A DNA stretch of 64,000 bases, from positions 434,001 through 498,000 of the forward strand of contig JAGVVL010000029.1 in the NCBI GenBank assembly GCA_018287875.1. Direction: 5' to 3'. Shown piece by piece: positions 10,683 through 21,049 of the stretch (positions are counted from its first letter, which is position 1; every line of letters starts with the position of its first letter). Position numbers and translations under genes: made by a program. The notes beneath the pieces were generated by a model that worked only from the letters and a program-made list of their open reading frames with translations, was not told the DNA's origin and did no database searches. The stretch comes from Nigrospora sphaerica. Taxonomy: Eukaryota; Ascomycota; Sordariomycetes; Amphisphaeriales; Apiosporaceae.

Positions 10683-10755
10683 GCTCCCTTCGTCTAGTGG
10701 ACCAGGACAATGCCCTCTCACGGCATAAACAGGGGTTCAATTCCCCTAGGGAGTA
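10683..10755 (+). tRNA. tRNA-Glu (anticodon CUC)
   Basis: Acceptor GCTCCCT pairs with AGGGAGT, leaving a G1-U72 wobble. The D-arm GTCTAG..GGAC is as in other bacterial tRNA-Glu. Anticodon stem ATGCC/GGCAT with loop CTCTCAC gives anticodon CTC. T-arm GGGGTTCAATTCCCC. The discriminator is A and no CCA is encoded. The 3' half overlaps the end of psd on the other strand. Confidence 0.85.
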
Positions 10756-11614
10756 CTTTAGCGAGCTTGGAACCATAATGCATTGCATCCCCTACGCATA
10801 TTGCTTCTTCCCACTGAATCGCATTCGGCGCAAACAGCATAATGACAGTCGATCCTAACTTAAAATACCCCATTTCCTCTCCTTGTTTTAAGTGATAATT
10901 CCTATCGGTATAATCGATACGAGAAACCACCTTATTACGCCTTGGTGTAGTATCTTTATCTTCCCAGCTCGTCCCCATATGACCTACAAAGTAAGATCCG
11001 ACCTGAATCATCATCACAGGCCCGATCGGTGTATCAAACAACGTTAAAATGCGCTCATTACGAGTAAATAGTTGAGACAGGTTTTTCGTATTACGAGCGC
11101 CTACCGAAAACAGAAAACCAGGTACATAGGTAGTATGTCTGAGCGTTCCTTCTACTGGCATATGTACTCTATGATATTCAGAAGGGGCTAAATAAAAATT
11201 ACAAAAAGAACCATGTCGAAATAAACGAATAGAAGCCTCATCGCCGACTAATAAATCATACAAGGTATAGGTTTTTCCCTTTGCTTGTATTAAAACTTCT
11301 CCTTCAATCATACCCATCTGACTAATGGTACCATCTACCGGGGAAAGCACCTGATCTCGACTGGTGTGAACTGGCCTTAGTTCAGGTTTCATTTTTCTAG
11401 TGAAAAAATCATTTAAGTTTTTATATTCATGTACTTCGGTTTTGATGCAATGCTTTAATTCAATACCATAGCAATATATAAAAATACGAATGAATAAGTT
11501 TTTTACCCAGCGCCATTGGCATTCACATAATAACCCAACGACATGCGCTAATCCCTTTTGCACTTTCCACTGTAATTTTTCTAATCTCGATAATTGTAAA
11601 TTATTCATCCTCAT
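10718..11614 (-). CDS. psd: Phosphatidylserine decarboxylase proenzyme
   Basis: Psd converts phosphatidylserine to phosphatidylethanolamine at the inner membrane. The hallmark 'YFKLGSTVIMLF' contains the LGST site, whose Ser becomes the pyruvoyl group. 'FNDFFTRKMKPELRP'-type N-terminal sequence ('LNDFFTRKMKPELRP') and 'YHRVHMPVEG' are also family landmarks. Length is 298 residues, usual for the short proteobacterial type. The start overlaps the nrdB stop, suggesting translational coupling. The last 11 codons ('LPRGIEPLFMP') are antisense to tRNA-Glu, so the C-terminal tail derives from tRNA sequence. Confidence 0.95.
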   Translation of the reverse strand: MRMNNLQLSRLEKLQWKVQKGLAHVVGLLCECQWRWVKNLFIRIFIYCYGIELKHCIKTEVHEYKNLNDFFTRKMKPELRPVHTSRDQVLSPVDGTISQMGMIEGEVLIQAKGKTYTLYDLLVGDEASIRLFRHGSFCNFYLAPSEYHRVHMPVEGTLRHTTYVPGFLFSVGARNTKNLSQLFTRNERILTLFDTPIGPVMMIQVGSYFVGHMGTSWEDKDTTPRRNKVVSRIDYTDRNYHLKQGEEMGYFKLGSTVIMLFAPNAIQWEEAICVGDAMHYGSKLAKVLPRGIEPLFMP

Positions 11615-12677
11615 CCCACGTTAAGGTTCCACCTGTTTGATATTCAGTGACACGTGTTTCAAAAAATTCTTTTCTTTTTTAAGATCAATGATTTCACTCA
11701 TCCATGGTAAAGGATTAGAAACTCCTGGGTATTGCTCAGGCAATCCTATTTGGTTTAATCGTCTATTACCAATAAATTTGAGGTATTCACCCATCATATT
11801 TGCATTTAAACCTAGCACCCCCGAGGCATGGTATCCTTAGCGTATTGATGCTCTAACTCAACCCCTGTTTTAACAATTTGAATGACTTCTTCTTGAAACT
11901 CTTTTGTCCATAAATGAGGGTTTTCAATTTTAATTTGATTAATCAAATCAATACCAAAGTTCAGATGCATCGATTCGTCACGCAAGATATACTGAAATTG
12001 CTCAGCAGTCCCTGTCATTTTGTTACGACGACCCATACTCAATACTTGAGCAAAGCCTACATAAAAGAAAATCCCTTCAAACACGACATAAAAAGCAATT
12101 AAATCTCTTAACAATCGTTGATCTGTCTCCAAAGTCCCAGTACGAAAGGTAGGATCCCCAAGCTTTCGGTATATTGCAATGCCCATGCCGCTTTAGTAGA
12201 GACTACAGGCACTTCTCGATACATGTTAAAGACGCGCGCTTCGTCCATCCCTAATGACTCAATAATATATTGATAACTATGCGTATGAACCGCTTCTTCA
12301 AAAGCTTGTCTTAATAAATATTGACGACATTCAGGATTTGTAATATGTCGATAAATGGCGAGTATTAAGTTATTCGCTACTAAAGAATCCGCTGTAGAGA
12401 AAAACCCTAAACTCCTCTCTACAATCAATCGTTCATCGGGCGTTAGACCGTTTGGGTTTCTCCATAATGCAACATCCGCGGCCATATTAACTTCTTGTGG
12501 CATCCAGTGATTGGCGCATCCTACTAAATATTTTTCCCAAGCCCATCGATACTTAAAAGGAACGAGTTGATTCAAATCCGCTCGGCAGTTAATAATTTGT
12601 TTATCATCCACCTGTATGCGAGCAGCACCCATTTCTAGTTTTTCTAAACCGGTATGACCTTGTTGTTTTTCTGTCAT
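11601..12677 (-). CDS. nrdB: Ribonucleotide reductase class Ia, beta subunit (three frameshifts)
   Basis: NrdB holds the di-iron tyrosyl-radical cofactor that NrdA needs to make deoxyribonucleotides. Iron ligands and the radical Tyr region are visible in '[16 protein letters not shown]'; a second ligand set is in 'DESMHLNFG'. Three frames are joined by adding one base at C4 12156-12159 ('[14 protein letters not shown]'), C5 11818-11822 ('[17 protein letters not shown]') and A6 11661-11666. The last correction restores the C-terminal peptide that docks to NrdA, ending '[13 protein letters not shown]'. The stop at 11601-11603 overlaps the psd start. No nrdA is next to it. Length is about 360 residues. 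Confidence 0.93.
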
Positions 12678-12860
12678 GGTTCCCCCTGCGACTTCCGATA
12701 ATTGCTTGAGTGATGCCTAAATATTGACGCAATAGACACCTTAAATACTCTCTAATAGAAAAAAGTTTTTGAAAGATAGGAGCTAGTATAAACGATTCAA
12801 TCTCCAGACTAAAGATAGAGAAAAAACGAGAATTTGTACAAGCACCAACCAGTTATATAT

Positions 12861-13819
12861 TTACAGTAAGGTATGAAAGCACATCCCTTTGGTTAAAAAA
12901 GATAAAGATCCATTCAGCAAATCAGAAACAGATAGCCGCCGCCCTCCTTCTCGCTGCAAACTCTTTAGTATCAGATATCCTTCACCGGTCGCAACCGTAA
13001 TCCCCTGCTTTGCTATTTCCATGACTTCTCCAGGCTTTCCACCTCTTATATCAGTGGTCTCCTCTATCACAGGGATAGCCTCCCATATCCTATACTTCAC
13101 GCCATCTAGCCAACTAAAGGCCACAGGCCAGGGATTTAGCCCTCTCACGTGTCGATCCAATTGCATAGCGGGCCACCCCCAGTTTATTATGCCTTCTTGT
13201 TTGACTAATTTTTTCGCATAACAACTTCCTTCTTTAGGTTGCGCAATCGCTTGCATTGACTGAGAAAGGACCATTTGTAGTGCTTCTCCCCTTTTATAGC
13301 CAGTCGATGCTCTAATGTAGCAGCCGTATCATTACTATCAATTGACTCTTTGGTTTGATACAAAATAGGGCCCGTATCTAATCCAGCATCCATTTGCATA
13401 ATCGTAATGCCAGTGCCTTGATCACCGGCTAATAGGGCCCTTTGAATAGGTGCTGCCCCTCTCCATCGAGGCAGCAAGGAAGCATGTACATTGATGCACC
13501 CTAAGACAGGAATAGTTAATACACTTTTGGGGAGTATCAAGCCATAAGCGACCACTACCATCAAATCAGGTTGTAAAGCCGCTAATTCATTTCGTATCTC
13601 ATCTTCTTTAAAAGTAATGGGTTGATAAATAGGCAACCCTTGCGATTGAGCCCATTTCTTAATAGGACTCGCCTGATTGATCTGACCTCGGCCACTAGGC
13701 CGATCCGGTTGGGTATAGACGCCGACTAGTTGATGGGCTGTTGAGGCTTTAGATAGCTTAAATATAGTTTGTAACGAAGGTAGGGAAAACGCTCCCGTTC
13801 CAGCAAAAACAATTCTCAT
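12861..13819 (-). CDS. fmt: Methionyl-tRNA formyltransferase, one frameshift
   Basis: Fmt formylates initiator Met-tRNA. The N-terminal catalytic domain has 'MRIVFAGTGAFSLPSL', 'HASLLPRWRGAAPIQ' (catalytic His and formyl-transfer loop) and 'GITIMQMDAGLDTGPI'. The C-terminal tRNA-binding domain begins at 'INWGWPAMQLDRHVRGLNPWP'. Frames 13205..13819 and 12861..13274 are joined by one base in the C4 run 13288-13291, giving 'AIKGGEALQMVLSQ'. Total is about 320 residues, normal. The usual partner def is absent from this side. Confidence 0.93.
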
Positions 13820-14030
13820 TTACTACTCCGATTAGACTAACGCCTAGTATGACTTAATATTTATCCTAATAAGTATTATCATAGTATGATTGTATCCGTT
13901 TTTAGGTTAGGGAAATTACCTACTTTTATTAACAGTTACTATACCACTCAAAATATATCGGCTTTTTTATAGGTCTTATGTCTTAGACATACAGAACCCC
14001 GCGTTTTAATATTGTCATCATCAGTAAAAA

Positions 14031-14776
14031 ATGTCAATTAAATTGTCAAACGACACCCAATCAACTCATTTACATACATCCCGACATGAAATAGCCGTTA
14101 AACGAGGCAGTCGGTTACGATTTTTACGAAAGATTACTGGCATGGTCACAGATCCCTTCAGTAAACTCTGCGGGGTAGGACGAACGACCATTAGTTCCTG
14201 GGAGCAAGGTATTAATCCCTTAACTGAAAAAGGCGCTGGGAAAATTGTGAATAGCATCCGAAAAGAAGGAATTCACTGTACAGTTTTATGGTTACTGCAT
14301 GGGATTGGAGAGCCCCTAAAATTGCAGATCAAGAAAAACTTTCGAATCTTAAGTATCATACACTAGATCCTACCATACAGCCTGTAGTGGAAGAAGAAAA
14401 AATAGATTATGCAAATGATACCATGGAGAAAGAAATCAAATTATTTAAAGCGTGTTATACAGAACACTTAATATATCATTTGAAAGACTACACCATGTAT
14501 CCCATGTATCGACCAGGCGATTGGCTAGGTGGTATTGTGCTCTCCTATGATGCATTAGAATTAGCCCACGATATGGATTGCATTGTACAATTTAAAAATG
14601 GAGGTAAAGTAGCGCGCCGTGTTCGAATAGAAAATGTGGGTACTACCCTTAGCTTATATGGCATTAATGCGGAATCTTCCATTGAGTACCCTCCTATTCG
14701 CTACTTAATGCTTTCAGAAGTCTCTTCGGTTGCACCGATTATTCGTATTTGGCGAAATAATCTACAAACCCTCTAA
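14031..14776 (+). CDS. XRE-family regulator with C-terminal S24/LexA-like domain, one frameshift
   Basis: The N-terminal part has a helix-turn-helix of the Cro/CI type: 'RLRFLRKITGM...LCGVGRTTISSWEQG' and 'WLLHGIGEPP'. The C-terminal part ('YTMYPMYRPGDWLGGIVLS', 'GKVARRVRIE') resembles the S24 peptidase fold of phage repressors ('SM.P....GD'), but the usual catalytic Ser is replaced (MYPMY), so autocleavage is doubtful. One base in the C4 run 14313-14316 joins frames 14031..14366 and 14288..14776 into a protein of about 248 residues. Single gene, with its own upstream region (13820-14030). The target is unknown. Confidence 0.65.
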
Positions 14777-14913
14777 TACGTATCATACCATTCAGCCTAG
14801 TTTTTTGGCACTAAATCTCCTTGTTAAATACAAGAAAATCAGGTAGTCTTTCCCCTTACTTGTTTGCCTGCGCTATTTCCAATATAGCATTCACTCATTA
14901 CGTTTAGCGACAC

Positions 14914-16071
14914 ATGAAAACGATACGACATACGTGGATAGGTATAGTAACCCTTTATTGCTCCACCATAAATTACTCCTTTGACATTAATCAAGTATTA
15001 GAAAGAAATATCACAGATGATATTCTTGAGAGTTTCAGAAATTATAAGCAATATGTTCACGAAGAAGGGACATTCAAAGGGTTATACATCCACCACTTCG
15101 AAACCGCAACGACCTTAGGTCAATTGGGACTACCTATAAAAAAACTCAACGATCTTTAACTCGATGGCAGTTTAGTGTAGGAAGTCAAGCTCAAACTTGT
15201 GAAACAAGAAAGGGAAATATTTTTTATCAAATAGGTCCAAGTAGTCGCTATATATTGAACTCTCACTGTATTTTAGGGGCTACACCTTACTCCATGGACT
15301 AGATTCAACAAAGAATAACCAAAAGATTTCAAAGTTGTTAAATATAGGAGCAGAAGGATTTTTCCTAAATATGGGCTTACCGTGCAAGGAGATCTTGTAT
15401 TAGCCCCAAACCCTTTCTCTGAAGCATATAATCGTCTATTTTACCAAGCTTCTATAAAAGTAGGGATGCTAAAACCAGAAGTCTTTGAAATGTATACAGG
15501 CTTTAGCCACATCAAAATCGATCCTAAAGAATCTCCGGTTCCATATCAATCTTCAAAGTGGCAATGGACAATAGTGGGCGGGCATTTAAAACCCCTGTTC
15601 TTTTGGAAGAAATGGAGAATTAATCAGCGTTTTTCTTGTGGGGGCTCCATTATCTATGTGCGCAATCACGAATATGAGTGGTCTAGTTGGCGCAACTTAA
15701 CAGGTTCTACCTATCTTCAATGGAACCTCTTACAAAGACGTCCACAAAATTCTTTCCAAGATTACTTGCGCCTGCCAATCGATCGATCATTTGCTATTCC
15801 CTATGACGCAGGCAATCATCCAGCACCTTCTCGAATTCCAGTAAAGCGCAACAGTTCCCATCATAAGACAGATGGTACTACTACACCACCAATTATGTTG
15901 GTGGAAGATTTGGACGATACACATCTAACAGTCTCTCCATCAAGAAAAGATAGCACTGTCTCCTTCTGGGGAAACATTATGAATTCACTTAGCCCAAAAC
16001 CATCACGAGACAGTCTGAATGGAGAACCCCTTCTGCTCCTCAGTAACCATCGCTATTCCCAACTGAAATAA
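14914..16071 (+). CDS. Outer-membrane beta-barrel protein, inverse-autotransporter-like (three or more frameshifts)
   Basis: A signal peptide-like N terminus ('TWIGIVTLYCSTINYSF') is followed by beta-rich sequence. Visible frames 14914..15159 and 15382..16071 are linked through 15160-15381 by adding one base at A7 15138-15144, G4 15276-15279 and T5 15359-15363. The restored middle reads 'ILGGYTLLHGL...', then 'LNIGAEGFFPKYGLTVQGDL', the 'LG-Y...G.E.....L...G' pattern of inverse-autotransporter barrels. It ends the barrel with 'YLRLPIDRSFAIPY', like the proteins at 58.3 and 63.2 kb. One more added A near 16066 would extend it to 16121 with a last strand ending 'DVRINTG'. The tail after the barrel is Ser/Pro-rich. 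Role inferred: surface protein. Confidence 0.6.
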
Positions 16072-16212
16072 ATTATGGTTATATTAGAGATGGGGTAGAT
16101 GTACGAATTAATACCGGCTAAGGATAGGCCCATAGAGACAGCGTAAGCCCTCTGACTCTACAGAAAGGAATATGATTTCCAAAATTGTACACTACCCTCA
16201 TCTATGCTGCAA

Positions 16213-17281
16213 TCACTGGATGATGCTACCATTTTTCAGCTCAAAACATTTTCCATAGGGTAATAAAGACTTTACTCGTTCTTTATCTAAGCTTGTTATA
16301 AACACCTGTGCTTCTAAATGAATGAGCGCTTCCAATACTTTAGACTGATAGACCGCATCTAATTCAGAGAGGATGTCATCTAACAGATAAATGCAACCCT
16401 TATAATTATTGGCTTGAAAAATTTGGCCTTGCGCTAAATATAAAGCACAAATCAATCTTTTTGTTCACCGCGAGATAAGACTTTTTCAGCAGGAAAGTGA
16501 TGGCAGCGCAACAACAGATCAAAACGGTGCACCCCTCTGTGGTATACCCAACCTTAAGGTCTTTCTCTACGTTTGCGTGTAACACCTCTACTAATGAGTT
16601 TTTATCCGTCCATCCAGGGTAATAAGTCATTGATACTGAAAAGCCGAGTAATAACGCTAACCAAGGTTGGGCAGTCTCGATTAACTTAGCAACATAACTC
16701 GCTCGATATTGAGATAATTGCTCTCCCAACCTTGCTAATTGCTCACTCCACGGTGCAATCTGATGTATAGGTGCTCGATTGAGTAGTGCGGCGTTGCGTT
16801 GACGCAACCCTCGATGATACTGTTTCCATAATTCTAAAAAGTGAGGATTCGTATAAAATAGGCCCCAATCAATAAACTTTCTACGACAAGTCGGGCCACT
16901 ATTCAAAAAGTCATGACTCTCTGGATGAAATAACTGCACAGGAAGTAGTTGAGAGAGGGTTTGCAGGCTTGGAGACTGCTCATGAGTATCCGTTTTGATC
17001 TCGGTTTTTCCTTGTTTATATTTTCTAAATCCGATATTGGTTGAAAATTCTCCATGCTGTACTTTCCCAAAAGCAAGGCATGATGCCTTTCCATAATAAA
17101 TCATGGGCAAAGCAGAATAGGTTCGAAATGAGCGGCCTCGGCTAAGACAATAAATCATTTCGAGCAAAGTAGATTTACCACTTCCATTATTGCCACAAAT
17201 GATATTGATTTGGGGACTACATTCAATATCTAATGATTGAATATTACGAAAAAATTCACCACGCAATTGGTGTAGCTTCAT
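16213..17281 (-). CDS. recF: DNA replication and repair protein RecF, two frameshifts
   Basis: RecF is the SMC-like ATPase that helps load RecA at gaps. The P-loop 'CGNNGSGKSTLLEMI' lies near residue 30, and the C-terminal Walker B 'IYLLDDILSELD' near residue 320. One base at C4 16532-16535 restores 'TTEGVHRFDLLL', and one at T5 16458-16462 restores 'RGEQKRLICALYLAQGQ', the family signature motif. Total is about 357 residues. It lies 13 bp after dnaN, in the usual dnaA-dnaN-recF order; gyrB, which often follows, is absent. Confidence 0.95.
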
Positions 17282-17294
17282 CGCTACCTACCAT

Positions 17295-18431
17295 TCATAA
17301 TAAAATGGGCATGATCAGATAAAAATTATTTATAGCAGACGCCTCTGTATGTTGCTGAATGAGGGTAACACCTTCCTGTAAAGGCAGTGATATTTTAACT
17401 TCGCCGGTGGGTAACACTTCTAATATTTTATCTAAATACTCAATATTAAATGCAATAGAAAAAGCATCCTCTTCTTCCATCGTATATTGTATGGATAACG
17501 ACTCTTCTCCTGTTTCTTGCTTACTGTTACTTACCCGCAATTTCAAGAAATGGTTAGTAAAATCTAATTTTACTCCTTTATACATTTCTTGCTTTAGTAA
17601 TGGCATCAATTTGGATAGAGCAGCTCTAAAGGCATCACGAGAAATAATGGCAGTACGATTTTCTGTTTCGGGTAATAAGTTTTTATAATCAGGAAAAGCG
17701 CCTGCGATCAAGCGTGAAGTTAATTCATAATGATGACCCTTAATACATAACTGCTTTTCTGTAAACTGAATTTGAAGATTCTCTTCATCTCTGTCACTTA
17801 ACAATTTACCTAACTCTATAATAGTTTTACGAGGTACAATCATTGCAGCATGTTCACTAGACTCGACAGGGATTGCATGTTTCGCTAAACGATGTGCATC
17901 CGTGGCTACTAAGTGTAGTTGGCCCTCTGTTATCTCCCATAACATGCCGTTTAGATAATAACGAGGATTATTTTGTGCCATCGCAAATTGAGTCGTTTTA
18001 ATCGCTTGATACAGTAATTTTGCAGATACTACAATACCAACACCATTTTCTTCCACGGTGGTACTTGGAAAGTCCGCGGGCTTTAGACTCATCAGTCGAA
18101 AATGACTACTACCTGATTTTATCAGTACTTGGTTATCTTTTTGTTGTAAGGAAATGGTTGATAAAGGCGGTAAACGACGGGCAATATCTAATAATGTCGA
18201 GGCCCCTACCGTAAGGCGTCCAGGTTGCTTGGCTTGTTCAATCGGCATATGACTCGTAATACTCATTTCATTATCTGTACACTGAACGGTCATACTGCTG
18301 TCATTTACTTCGATTAAGGCATGCGACAAAATAGGTAAAGTTTGGCGTGCTTCTACCACTCCTACCACCGCATGTAGGGCCTCAAGCAATTTTTCTCGTT
18401 GAACAACACATTGCATCATAGTTCTTTGCAT
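17295..18431 (-). CDS. dnaN: DNA polymerase III beta subunit (sliding clamp)
   Basis: The beta clamp tethers DNA polymerase III to DNA as a dimeric ring. Three clamp folds are seen; landmarks are 'TLPILSHALIEV', 'MAQNNPRYYLNGMLWE', 'LHLVATDAHRLAKH' and the C-terminal 'LIMPILL' (family 'Y.VMPMRL'). The start ATG overlaps the dnaA stop (TAATG), which indicates coupling; internal Met codons 4-5 residues in would give a start closer to the family norm. Length is 378 residues. No frame break. Confidence 0.97.
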   Translation of the reverse strand: MQRTMMQCVVQREKLLEALHAVVGVVEARQTLPILSHALIEVNDSSMTVQCTDNEMSITSHMPIEQAKQPGRLTVGASTLLDIARRLPPLSTISLQQKDNQVLIKSGSSHFRLMSLKPADFPSTTVEENGVGIVVSAKLLYQAIKTTQFAMAQNNPRYYLNGMLWEITEGQLHLVATDAHRLAKHAIPVESSEHAAMIVPRKTIIELGKLLSDRDEENLQIQFTEKQLCIKGHHYELTSRLIAGAFPDYKNLLPETENRTAIISRDAFRAALSKLMPLLKQEMYKGVKLDFTNHFLKLRVSNSKQETGEESLSIQYTMEEEDAFSIAFNIEYLDKILEVLPTGEVKISLPLQEGVTLIQQHTEASAINNFYLIMPILL

Positions 18432-19756
18432 TAATTACCGGATAATACTCTAAACAAGTAAGTAAAAGTCTTATCTAACTTAGAATCAATAAGGCGTTTT
18501 TGGTTTACCTTTTTTACTGCATATAATACCGTAGTATGGTCGCGCCCTCCAAATGCTTTAGCAATCTCAGTATAACTATGGTTAGTCATTTCCTTCGTTA
18601 AAGCCATGGCCACTTGCCTCGCTTGAGCAACTTTCGCTTTGCGCGTTTTGTCTAATAATTCTTTAGATTCTTTACCATAAAACTCAGCGACGGTTTTAAT
18701 AATATTTTCAATCGTCACTAGCTTATCTTGAATAGCTAAAATATCTCGAATCGCTTCTTTTACCAGATCTAAAGTAATGGGTCGTCCCATAAATTGAGAG
18801 TAGGCTGCTATCCGTTTTAATACACCTTCTAGTTCTCGTACATTAGAATGAATTTTATTTGCAACAAAAAAGGCTACCTCTTGCGGTACCGCAAGGTTAG
18901 TTTCTGAGGCTTTATTAATCAAAATAGCAACTCTAGTCTCTAGATCAGGCGGCTCAATCGCGACAGTTAAACCCCATCCTAACCGAGAGGTTAACCGTTC
19001 CTCTACGCCAGGTATCGCTTTAGGGTATCGATCACACGTTAAAATAACAAGCTTTTGACCTTCTAATAATTTATTGAATGTATGGAAAAATTCTTCTTGA
19101 GAACGATCTTTTCCTGAGAAAAATTGAATGTCATCAATTAACAAGCAATCTACAGAACGATAACGATGTTTAAATTGATCGATTGTATTCATTCGTAAGG
19201 CTTTAACCAATTCAGATACAAATTGCTCTGAATGCAAATATAAAACTTTAGCTTGTTTATTTTTTTGATAAATCGCATTTCCTATCGCATGCAAAAGGTG
19301 AGTTTTACCTAGCCCAACTCCTCCATACATTAATAAGGGATTATAAGTAGAATCCAAATTTTTAGAAATTTGCATAGCGGCAGCACGAGCCAATTGATTA
19401 GAGTTACCTTCAACAAACGTCTCAAATGTAAAGTTTGGGTTTAATTGACTGAGTATGCTCTGCTCTCGAAAAGAGGGCGTCGCTTTCGTTTCTTCATGAT
19501 AATCAATCGTTCCAACCTGGAGCACAAATTCAACGGATTGCCCACGCAACTTTGTGTAAACTCTCTGAATTTCATTTAAAAACTTTTGTTTTACATTTTG
19601 TAAAACAAAATCATTAGGCGCTAATAGCAGCACTTTTTGACTACGCTCTTCCACTTGTAAAGGACTAATCCAAGTGTTAAAGGCCTCGGAGGGAAACAAG
19701 GTTTGCAATTCTGCTAAACAATCTTTCCACAATGAATGAGTTTGTTGTATAGACAT
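18431..19756 (-). CDS. dnaA: Chromosomal replication initiator DnaA
   Basis: DnaA binds DnaA boxes at oriC and melts the origin. Domain I opens 'LWKDCLAELQTLFPSEAFNTW'-like, domain II is short, the AAA+ domain shows 'YGGVGLGKTHLLHAIG' near residue 145 and 'LLIDDIQFFSGKD' near 205, and domain IV ends with the DnaA-box-binding signature 'FGGRDHTTVLYA'. Length is 441 residues, complete and unbroken. The upstream region holds DnaA boxes, so autoregulation is likely. Confidence 0.98.
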   Translation of the reverse strand: MSIQQTHSLWKDCLAELQTLFPSEAFNTWISPLQVEERSQKVLLLAPNDFVLQNVKQKFLNEIQRVYTKLRGQSVEFVLQVGTIDYHEETKATPSFREQSILSQLNPNFTFETFVEGNSNQLARAAAMQISKNLDSTYNPLLMYGGVGLGKTHLLHAIGNAIYQKNKQAKVLYLHSEQFVSELVKALRMNTIDQFKHRYRSVDCLLIDDIQFFSGKDRSQEEFFHTFNKLLEGQKLVILTCDRYPKAIPGVEERLTSRLGWGLTVAIEPPDLETRVAILINKASETNLAVPQEVAFFVANKIHSNVRELEGVLKRIAAYSQFMGRPITLDLVKEAIRDILAIQDKLVTIENIIKTVAEFYGKESKELLDKTRKAKVAQARQVAMALTKEMTNHSYTEIAKAFGGRDHTTVLYAVKKVNQKRLIDSKLDKTFTYLFRVLSGN

Positions 19757-19981
19757 GCTGCCTGTGTAAAAAGTTGTGAATAACTTGTGAGTACTCGGTG
19801 TATAACTCAGCTAATTATACACAAGCTGTCTTGAAACGCATCTTTGTCTACTCTTTTACACAAGTTATCCACATACTTTTAAATGGTATAAACTACTAGT
19901 AATATAGACTTTTGTGAGTTTATCCACTGATTTTGTCTTGGCTAACTACTACTAATAAATAAATATAATATATAATAATGT
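19757..19981. other. Probable replication origin (oriC) with DnaA boxes
   Basis: Three sites match TTATNCACA exactly: TTATCCACA at 19865-19873, TTATACACA at 19815-19823, and TTATTCACA on the minus strand at 19775-19783. One-mismatch sites are TTTTACACA at 19854-19862 and TTATCCACT at 19920-19928. An AT-only-like stretch follows at about 19945-19980, a candidate unwinding element. The region sits directly upstream of dnaA, the commonest oriC location. Confidence 0.75.
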
Positions 19982-20236
19982 ATGCAAAATAATAACGGTG
20001 ATACTACTTTTAATTTAGAAAACACATTACAAAAACTAGAAGAGATTATTTCTTCGATGGAAAAAAACAGTGAAATGAATGTAGAAGATGCATTAACCCA
20101 ATATCAACAAGGTATTGCATTAATTCGTGAATCTCAGAAATCACTTCAACAAATAGAACAGAAAGTACGCATCTTAAATAAAGAAAATGGATTATCGGAA
20201 TGGGATGAGTATCAAGTTGAAGAATCGGATACTTAA
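19982..20236 (+). CDS. xseB: Exodeoxyribonuclease VII small subunit
   Basis: XseB associates with XseA to form the single-strand-specific exonuclease VII. The 84-residue protein has the family layout: 'TFNLENTLQKLEEIISSMEK' then 'VEDALTQYQQGIALIRESQKSLQQIEQKVRIL'. Length is typical (about 80). It is divergent from dnaA across the presumed origin, and neither ispA nor dxs, its usual neighbours, follows. Confidence 0.93.
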   Translation: MQNNNGDTTFNLENTLQKLEEIISSMEKNSEMNVEDALTQYQQGIALIRESQKSLQQIEQKVRILNKENGLSEWDEYQVEESDT

Positions 20237-20990
20237 TTAGGGTAATCAATAAATAAGGTACGCAAACACATTGTTCTAGTATTAGAACGCATCATCTTTA
20301 GTATATCAGACAAAGAAATACCATTTAACTTATTACGTAGTTGGTAAATATGGGTTTCAGCAGTTTTAGCTTTTACTTCTAATAGTCTAGCGACATGTTT
20401 ATGAGAATTATCTAAAAACATAGCCAGCAAAGACATAATTTCACGATGGGTCGGTGGTTGCGTAAAATAGTGATCAATCTTAAGGTACTGTAAAAAGGTT
20501 TTAATGGCCTTCTGTAGAGGATAGTGTGACTGGTAAATGCTAAGTAAGCTAAATAGATCGCACTGGGCCGTTAAATCTTGAGAATAAGTTAAAATACCCC
20601 TAACTTATTATTTTGATCGAAAAGAGGTATTTTAATATAGTTTTCAACAAGCAAAATACCTTCTCTTGTTGAAAAGATATTTTTTTCAGAAGAGATCGTA
20701 GTTTGATGCTCAAAAACATGCTGATCTAGTCGGTTAATTTCTGCTAAGACCCTTTTATTCAAAGGGCTTAATAACGCATCTCCTCCGTTTTGTGCAATTA
20801 ACTCTTGCAGACTATGACGAATAATATCTTTAGCAGGAATACCCACTTTAGTTTCAAAAAATTGGTTGACCAGTATATACTTTTTGGTGAGCGGATCTTT
20901 TAAAGTGCAAGATTGAGGAAAGCTTAAAATAAACTGGCTGAGTGTTTCACCTAATAGGCTTGTGGATTGAGAACTAATATAATTTTGCAC
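20233..20990 (-). CDS. PAS-LuxR transcriptional regulator, one frameshift
   Basis: The N-terminal part (20589..20990) is a PAS-like sensor: 'CTLKDPLTKKYILVNQFFET', then 'GIPAKDIIRHS'. The C-terminal part is a LuxR-type helix-turn-helix: 'HREIMSLLAMFLDNSHKHVA..LEVKAKTAETHIYQLRNKL'. One base added to the C4 run 20597-20600 joins them as 'NNKLGILTYSQDLTAQCDLF' into about 252 residues. This architecture is common in Legionella- and Coxiella-like bacteria. The ligand is unknown. A perfect palindrome lies 38 bp upstream of the start, suggesting autoregulation. Its 3' end overlaps xseB by 4 bp, convergently. Confidence 0.8.
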
Positions 20991-21027
20991 AGGTACCTAT
21001 TCCTTTCTGATTTCTATCCAAGAAGGG

Positions 21028-21049
21028 ATATATCATCCGGATGATATAT
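21028..21049. promoter_or_regulatory. Perfect 22-bp palindrome, candidate operator
   Basis: ATATATCATCC followed directly by GGATGATATAT: both halves are exact reverse complements with no spacer. It lies 38 bp before the PAS-LuxR start codon. Its symmetry and place fit a dimeric LuxR-type binding site; the regulator that binds it is inferred. Confidence 0.6.
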
